A DNA stretch of 9,422 bases from an uncultured Parabacteroides sp. (GTDB lineage: Bacteria > Bacteroidota > Bacteroidia > Bacteroidales > Tannerellaceae). Where the stretch lies: positions 1-9,422 of the forward strand of contig USAD01000089.1 in the NCBI GenBank assembly GCA_900552415.1. Direction: 5' to 3'. Positions within the stretch are counted from its first letter, which is position 1. Every line of letters starts with the position of its first letter. Below, one piece after another: positions 5,821-9,422 of the stretch. The notes below the pieces were generated by a model. That model had not been told where the DNA came from. It worked only from the letters and a program-made list of their open reading frames with translations, and searched no databases. The position numbers and the translations under genes were made by a program.

Positions 5821-6660
5821 TTATTTTGATGGCCTGACAGCCGCTTTTTTGTCTCCCGTAAAATATTTGACGTATTCTTTCAGGATGTGGCAGGCGGGGA
5901 CGACCATATTTCCGTGGTTGAAGCCATCCAATTCATAGAGGTAACACTCCTTATGGCCGACTACCTTCATCATTCGCCAGAAATAGGCCGTTTCCTCATA
6001 ACGCCCGAGCATCTCCATGTCCCGGTCGCCGGAGATGATCACCAGGGGAGGTGCGTCCGGACGGACATAATATAATGGCGCGAATTGGTCGATACTGGGC
6101 TGCGTCTCTTTCATGCCGAGCGATTGGCGATAGGCGAAATGGCTGATGGCATGTCCGCTGAAAGGGATAAGCGCCGCGATGGAATCGGCCTCTATATCGT
6201 AATGCTTGAGCCATTTCTTGTCCAGCCCAATCATGTTGGTCAAATAGCCACCGGCGGAATGTCCGCTGACAAAGATCTTACTCTTGTCGCCGCCATATTT
6301 GCCGATTTCCCTGAATGTCCAGGCTACCGCTGCCGCCGCGTCATCAATGCAATCGCTCAACTGGGCTTTTGGTAGTAGTCTGTAGTTGACGGCGACAATG
6401 GCCATGCCGCTGGCCTTCAGCTCTTCCGGAATATATTTGTTGCCGCTTGATAAGCCGCCGCCGTGAAACCAGACCACGGTGGCGAAACCTTTGTTGTCTT
6501 CGGGATAGTACAAGTCCAATCGGCAGCGCTCAAGGGCGTATTGGTTGCCCGTATCCCTGTAGGCGATATTCTCGATTGTCTTGTAAACGGTTGCTAAGCT
6601 GGTTTTTGGCATCAGGCAGAGGCAAAAGCATAATAACATTAAATAATGAAATTTACTCAT
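5821..6660 (-). CDS. Secreted alpha/beta hydrolase (esterase/lipase-like)
   Basis: 279 aa. Residues 1-23 form a Sec signal peptide (hydrophobic MLLCFCLCLM core, likely cleavage after SLA), so the enzyme probably acts in the periplasm. The fold is that of the carboxylesterase/BD-FAE branch: oxyanion-hole motif HGGG at 66-69, YRL at 93-95, the DDAAAAVAW helix at 106-114, nucleophile elbow GHSAGG with Ser135, acid within SGDRD (Asp214 the most likely) and the catalytic histidine His249 in GFNHG. Family members hydrolyse carboxyl esters, including acetyl or feruloyl groups on plant polysaccharides; the substrate here cannot be read from sequence, and no polysaccharide-utilisation genes are adjacent. 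The ATG at 6660 keeps the signal peptide; a stop codon lies in frame just upstream. Oddly, the best Shine-Dalgarno (GGAGGT, 6686-6681) is 20 nt before the start. A terminator lies downstream. Confidence 0.9.
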   Translation of the reverse strand: MSKFHYLMLLCFCLCLMPKTSLATVYKTIENIAYRDTGNQYALERCRLDLYYPEDNKGFATVVWFHGGGLSSGNKYIPEELKASGMAIVAVNYRLLPKAQLSDCIDDAAAAVAWTFREIGKYGGDKSKIFVSGHSAGGYLTNMIGLDKKWLKHYDIEADSIAALIPFSGHAISHFAYRQSLGMKETQPSIDQFAPLYYVRPDAPPLVIISGDRDMEMLGRYEETAYFWRMMKVVGHKECYLYELDGFNHGNMVVPACHILKEYVKYFTGDKKAAVRPSK

Positions 6661-6710
6661 GGTATAAGATATTTTAGTTCACCTCCAAAAGTAATGAATA
6701 ATAGTCAAAT

Positions 6711-6745
6711 TTTGGAATATAGTATTAACAAATTTCATATATTTG
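6711..6745 (+). promoter_or_regulatory. Promoter candidate P1 for ilvE
   Basis: TATATTTG at 6738-6745 is a perfect TAnnTTTG box, with TTTG at 6711-6714 (23-nt gap, at the long end of the accepted range). It would give a leader of roughly 95 nt. The same spacer must carry the divergent hydrolase promoter, for which I see no convincing boxes. Confidence 0.5.
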
Positions 6746-6782
6746 CGGCATCGTAAGAAAGGTGATAAACGAATCCTCGGGT

Positions 6783-6818
6783 TTTGTTTACGAACTGATA
6801 CGTACATTGTTAATTTTG
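6783..6818 (+). promoter_or_regulatory. Promoter candidate P2 for ilvE
   Basis: TAATTTTG at 6811-6818 also matches TAnnTTTG perfectly, with TTTG at 6783-6786 (24-nt gap). It would leave a leader of only about 20 nt before the ATG at 6846. Whether P1, P2 or both are used cannot be told from sequence. Confidence 0.3.
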
Positions 6819-6845
6819 AAACTAAATACATAACATCATTAGGAT

Positions 6846-7865
6846 ATGGAAAATTTGAATTGGTCCGAGCTTGGTTTCGGCTACATCAAGACCGATTATA
6901 ACATCAGATGCTATTATCGGAACGGGAAATGGGGCGAGTTGGAGGTTTGTTCTTCCGAAATCCTTAATATACATATGGCATCGACCTGCCTGCATTACGG
7001 TCAGGAGTCGTTCGAGGGCCTGAAGGCATTCCGTGGAAAAGACGGTAAGATACGTGTTTTCCGTATGGATGAGAACGCTAAGCGAATGCAGTCCTCAAGC
7101 CGGGGCATCAAGATGGCTGAGTTGCCTGTAGAGATGTTCGAGGAGGCTGTCCGTAAGGTCGTGAAATTGAATGAGCGTTTTGTGCCGCCTTATGAGAGCG
7201 GTGCCGCATTATATATTCGTCCGTTGATGCTTGGATTGGGCCAGCAGGTTGGAGTTAAGCCGGCCCCTGAGTATATGTTCGTGGTTTTCGTAACACCGGT
7301 AGGCCCTTATTTCAAGGGTGGTTTCCAACCGTCGAAGGTTTGTATCATGCGTGAGTACGACCGTGCGGCACCTAACGGAACCGGAACAATCAAGGTCGGT
7401 GGTAACTATGCGGCAAGCTTGGTAGCTGGTGAGATCGCTCATGAGAAGGGGTATGCGGCTGTGCTTTACCTGGATCCGAAAGAGAAGAAGTATCTTGACG
7501 AGTGTGGTCCTGCCAACTTCTTCGGTATTCGTGGAAATAGTTACATCACGCCACAATCGCACTCGATTTTGCCTTCTATCACAAACAAGAGCTTGCAACA
7601 ATTGGCTGAGGATATGGGCTTGACTGTTGAGCGTCGTCCGATCCCATTCGAGGAGGTCGCTACGTTTGATGAGGCTGCCGAGTGTGGTACGGCAGCGGTG
7701 ATCGCTCCGATCTCGCAGATCGATGATTTGGACGAGAACAAGTCGTATGTCATCGCCAAGAATGGAAAACCGGGTCCGGTATGTGAGTCGCTTTACAATA
7801 AATTGCGTGCGATCCAGTATGGTGATGAGCCTGATAATTATGGTTGGGTAACCGTTATTGAGTAA
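6846..7865 (+). CDS. ilvE: Branched-chain amino acid aminotransferase
   Basis: 339 aa, the normal length for the family. This PLP enzyme of fold type IV interconverts leucine, isoleucine and valine with their 2-oxo acids, using glutamate/2-oxoglutarate, in the cytoplasm. Visible features: an N-terminal FGYIKTDYN stretch, CLHYGQESFEGLKAFR (48-63), FRMDENAKRM (72-81), IRPLMLGLG (124-132), the PLP lysine Lys183 in TIKVGGNYAASL, Glu219 and Asn224 in LDECGPANFFG that contact the cofactor, and the phosphate-binding SILPSITNKSL (240-250). These match the larger, eukaryote-like BCAT branch common in Bacteroidetes. No other ilv or leu gene is adjacent, so it is a lone locus with its own promoter and terminator. 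AGGAT directly abuts the ATG, too close to be a good Shine-Dalgarno. No T-box, attenuator or leucine-rich leader is apparent in the upstream region. Confidence 0.96.
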   Translation: MENLNWSELGFGYIKTDYNIRCYYRNGKWGELEVCSSEILNIHMASTCLHYGQESFEGLKAFRGKDGKIRVFRMDENAKRMQSSSRGIKMAELPVEMFEEAVRKVVKLNERFVPPYESGAALYIRPLMLGLGQQVGVKPAPEYMFVVFVTPVGPYFKGGFQPSKVCIMREYDRAAPNGTGTIKVGGNYAASLVAGEIAHEKGYAAVLYLDPKEKKYLDECGPANFFGIRGNSYITPQSHSILPSITNKSLQQLAEDMGLTVERRPIPFEEVATFDEAAECGTAAVIAPISQIDDLDENKSYVIAKNGKPGPVCESLYNKLRAIQYGDEPDNYGWVTVIE

Positions 7866-7885
7866 ATTTCGGATAAGCATAAGGG

Positions 7886-7920
7886 ATAGGATATGAGGAA
7901 TGCTCCTCATATCCTATTTT
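7886..7920 (+). terminator. Intrinsic terminator after ilvE
   Basis: A perfect 14-bp stem (ATAGGATATGAGGA, 7886-7899; TCCTCATATCCTAT, 7904-7917) encloses an ATGC tetraloop and ends in TTTT, 21 nt after the ilvE stop. Confidence 0.85.
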
Positions 7921-7993
7921 AGGTTTATATGGATGATTGTCCTTTTTACCTATTTAGAAATGATATTTTTGTTGTTAAATTGTAAACTCCGCA

Positions 7994-8023
7994 TTGCAAT
8001 TACACGAAAGTTGCCTATCTTTG
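7994..8023 (+). promoter_or_regulatory. Consensus promoter for the AAA_14/DUF4143 gene
   Basis: TTG at 7994-7996, a 19-nt gap and TATCTTTG at 8016-8023 match the Bacteroidetes housekeeping consensus exactly. Transcription would begin near 8030, about 30 nt before the GTG start. It is the best promoter in the window. Confidence 0.7.
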
Positions 8024-8060
8024 TACGCTGATAATTCTCAAATTATTGCGATAGGAAAAA

Positions 8061-9239
8061 GTGGAATCATTCTTTCGGACACATAAATATTTGGTTGAGC
8101 ATCTTTATGCCCCGGTTCGGAGAGGGTTGATGGATGAGATCGACTGGAATAACCGGCTTATTGGCATAAAAGGATCGCGAGGAGTTGGGAAGACGACATT
8201 CCTGTTGAACTATGCCCGTGAGTGTTATGGGGCAGACAATAAGGAATGTCTTTATGTGAACCTGAATCATTTTTATTTTACGGAACGGACATTGGTGGAC
8301 TTTGCGGAGGAGTTCAGGGCGAAAGGAGGTAAAGTGCTCCTGATCGACCAGGTGTTCAAGTATAACGACTGGTCGCGAGAGTTGCGTTATTGTTACGATA
8401 ATTTTGAGGATTTGCGGATTGTATTCTCCGGATCGTCGGTGATGCGGCTTAAGGAGGAGAATCCGGATCTGGCGGGTAAGGTTGCCTCTTATAACTTGAG
8501 AGGCTTCTCATTCAGGGAGTACCTGAACTTGATGGCGGGTACGGATTTCCCGGCGGTATCATTCGACGAGGTCATGCGTGACCATGCGCTGATCGCCAAG
8601 GATATCTGCTCGAAAGTGAAGCCGATGGCCTATTTTCAGGATTACCTGCATCATGGCTTTTACCCCTTTTTCCTGGAGAAACGTAATTTCTCCGAGAATT
8701 TGCTGAAAACGATGAACATGATGCTGGAGGTGGATGTTCTTTATATCAAGCAAATCGAGCAAAGTTATTTGCCAAAACTCAGGAAATTGCTTTATTTGCT
8801 GGCGACGACGGCACCTTGTACGCCCAACGTGAGCCAGTTGAGTAAGGATATCGAGACTTCGCGCGCCACTGTCATGAATTATATAAAGTACCTGGCGGAT
8901 GCCCGGCTGGTGAATATGCTGTACAGGGAAGGGGAGTCCTTCCCGAAGAAGCCCGCCAAGGTTTATATGTACAATTCGAACCTGATGTATCCGATCCGAC
9001 CGATGGCGGTGAATCCTCAAGCGGTCCGTGAGTCGTTCTTCTATAACCAGTTGTTGAAAGACAATAAGATTAATGAGGGAACGAGAAACGCGGTTTTTAA
9101 GGTCAATCGCGCATACGATTTCAGGGTCGAGGAGAATATGCGGGTACGGAATAATCCGGACCTGTATTATGCGATAGATAAGGTTGAGGTTGGGGCCGAT
9201 AATTTGATCCCGCTTTGGCTTTTTGGTTTTTTGTATTGA
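8061..9239 (+). CDS. AAA_14 ATPase with C-terminal DUF4143 domain
   Basis: 392 aa, cytoplasmic, function unknown. The start codon is GTG at 8061: a stop lies three codons upstream, AGGA (8053-8056) precedes it, and the next in-frame ATG (codon 24) would remove conserved N-terminal sequence. The AAA module has Walker A GSRGVGKT (38-45), a Walker B that reads LLIDQ (93-97) where the family usually has hhhDE, W104 shortly after it, and a sensor-1 stretch FSGSSV. NLRGFSFREYL is the typical AAA_14 signature. A winged-helix segment follows (LSKDIETSRATVMNYIKYL), then the DUF4143 end, which resembles a PD-(D/E)XK fold, finishing in PLWLFGFLY. Such proteins are numerous in Bacteroidetes and Archaea, usually as lone genes; roles in defence or toxin-like function have been suggested but not established. 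It stands alone between the ilvE terminator and nifJ. Confidence 0.92.
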   Translation: MESFFRTHKYLVEHLYAPVRRGLMDEIDWNNRLIGIKGSRGVGKTTFLLNYARECYGADNKECLYVNLNHFYFTERTLVDFAEEFRAKGGKVLLIDQVFKYNDWSRELRYCYDNFEDLRIVFSGSSVMRLKEENPDLAGKVASYNLRGFSFREYLNLMAGTDFPAVSFDEVMRDHALIAKDICSKVKPMAYFQDYLHHGFYPFFLEKRNFSENLLKTMNMMLEVDVLYIKQIEQSYLPKLRKLLYLLATTAPCTPNVSQLSKDIETSRATVMNYIKYLADARLVNMLYREGESFPKKPAKVYMYNSNLMYPIRPMAVNPQAVRESFFYNQLLKDNKINEGTRNAVFKVNRAYDFRVEENMRVRNNPDLYYAIDKVEVGADNLIPLWLFGFLY

Positions 9240-9268
9240 ATTTGAGAGAAATCTTTAAATACTAATAG

Positions 9269-9422
<154 letters not shown>

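Noticed and set aside
7209..7910. 233-aa minus-strand frame opposite ilvE
   Set aside because: It is a shadow of ilvE and extends through the ilvE terminator hairpin; its translation is rich in Arg, Ser and Thr with no recognisable domain.
8559..9020. 153-aa minus-strand frame opposite the DUF4143 gene
   Set aside because: Antisense shadow; its His/Arg/Gln-rich composition reflects the complementary strand of a real gene.

Overview
The window looks like chromosomal DNA from an anaerobic gut Bacteroidales, most likely Parabacteroides or a close relative. The reasons are Bacteroidetes-type promoter boxes (TTG or TTTG, a 17-23 nt gap, then TAnnTTTG), a GldB-family lipoprotein, a delta-prime clamp-loader subunit with a long insertion after its zinc knuckle, an AAA_14/DUF4143 ATPase and the start of a pyruvate:ferredoxin oxidoreductase gene. 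The genus is an inference; no rRNA or tRNA gene is present to fix it.

Layout, left to right. (1) Positions 1-2636, minus strand: the 5' end of an unidentified gene (1-58), preceded on the same strand by a large two-AAA-module Hsp100/Clp ATPase (132-2570) with its own promoter. The first ATPase module has lost its catalytic Walker B glutamate and both arginine fingers; the second is intact; there is no ClpP-docking loop. A type VI secretion ClpV/TssH-like role is possible but not shown. (2) Positions 2571-2969: a 399-nt divergent spacer with the Clp promoter and a strong stand-alone intrinsic terminator on the plus strand, overlapped by a six-codon mini-ORF. (3) holB (2970-4097) followed by a hairpin terminator. 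(4) Positions 4165-4628: a 92-bp cluster of nested palindromes built on AGTACT, then a 39-aa lysine-rich protein on the minus strand with a perfect Shine-Dalgarno. (5) gldB (4629-5627), complete except for one in-frame TAA at codon 77. (6) A secreted alpha/beta hydrolase on the minus strand (5821-6660) with its own terminator. (7) ilvE (6846-7865) with one or two promoters and a perfect 14-bp terminator hairpin. (8) A GTG-started AAA_14/DUF4143 ATPase (8061-9239) with a consensus promoter, and the first 46 codons of nifJ at the right edge.

The genes are mostly single transcription units of unrelated function (replication, amino-acid metabolism, pyruvate oxidation, envelope lipoprotein), separated by promoters and terminators. 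I see no phage, IS, CRISPR or integron module. The points that most deserve a second look are the nonsense codon in gldB, the degenerate D1 module of the Hsp100 protein, the AGTACT palindrome cluster, and the 39-aa basic protein next to it.
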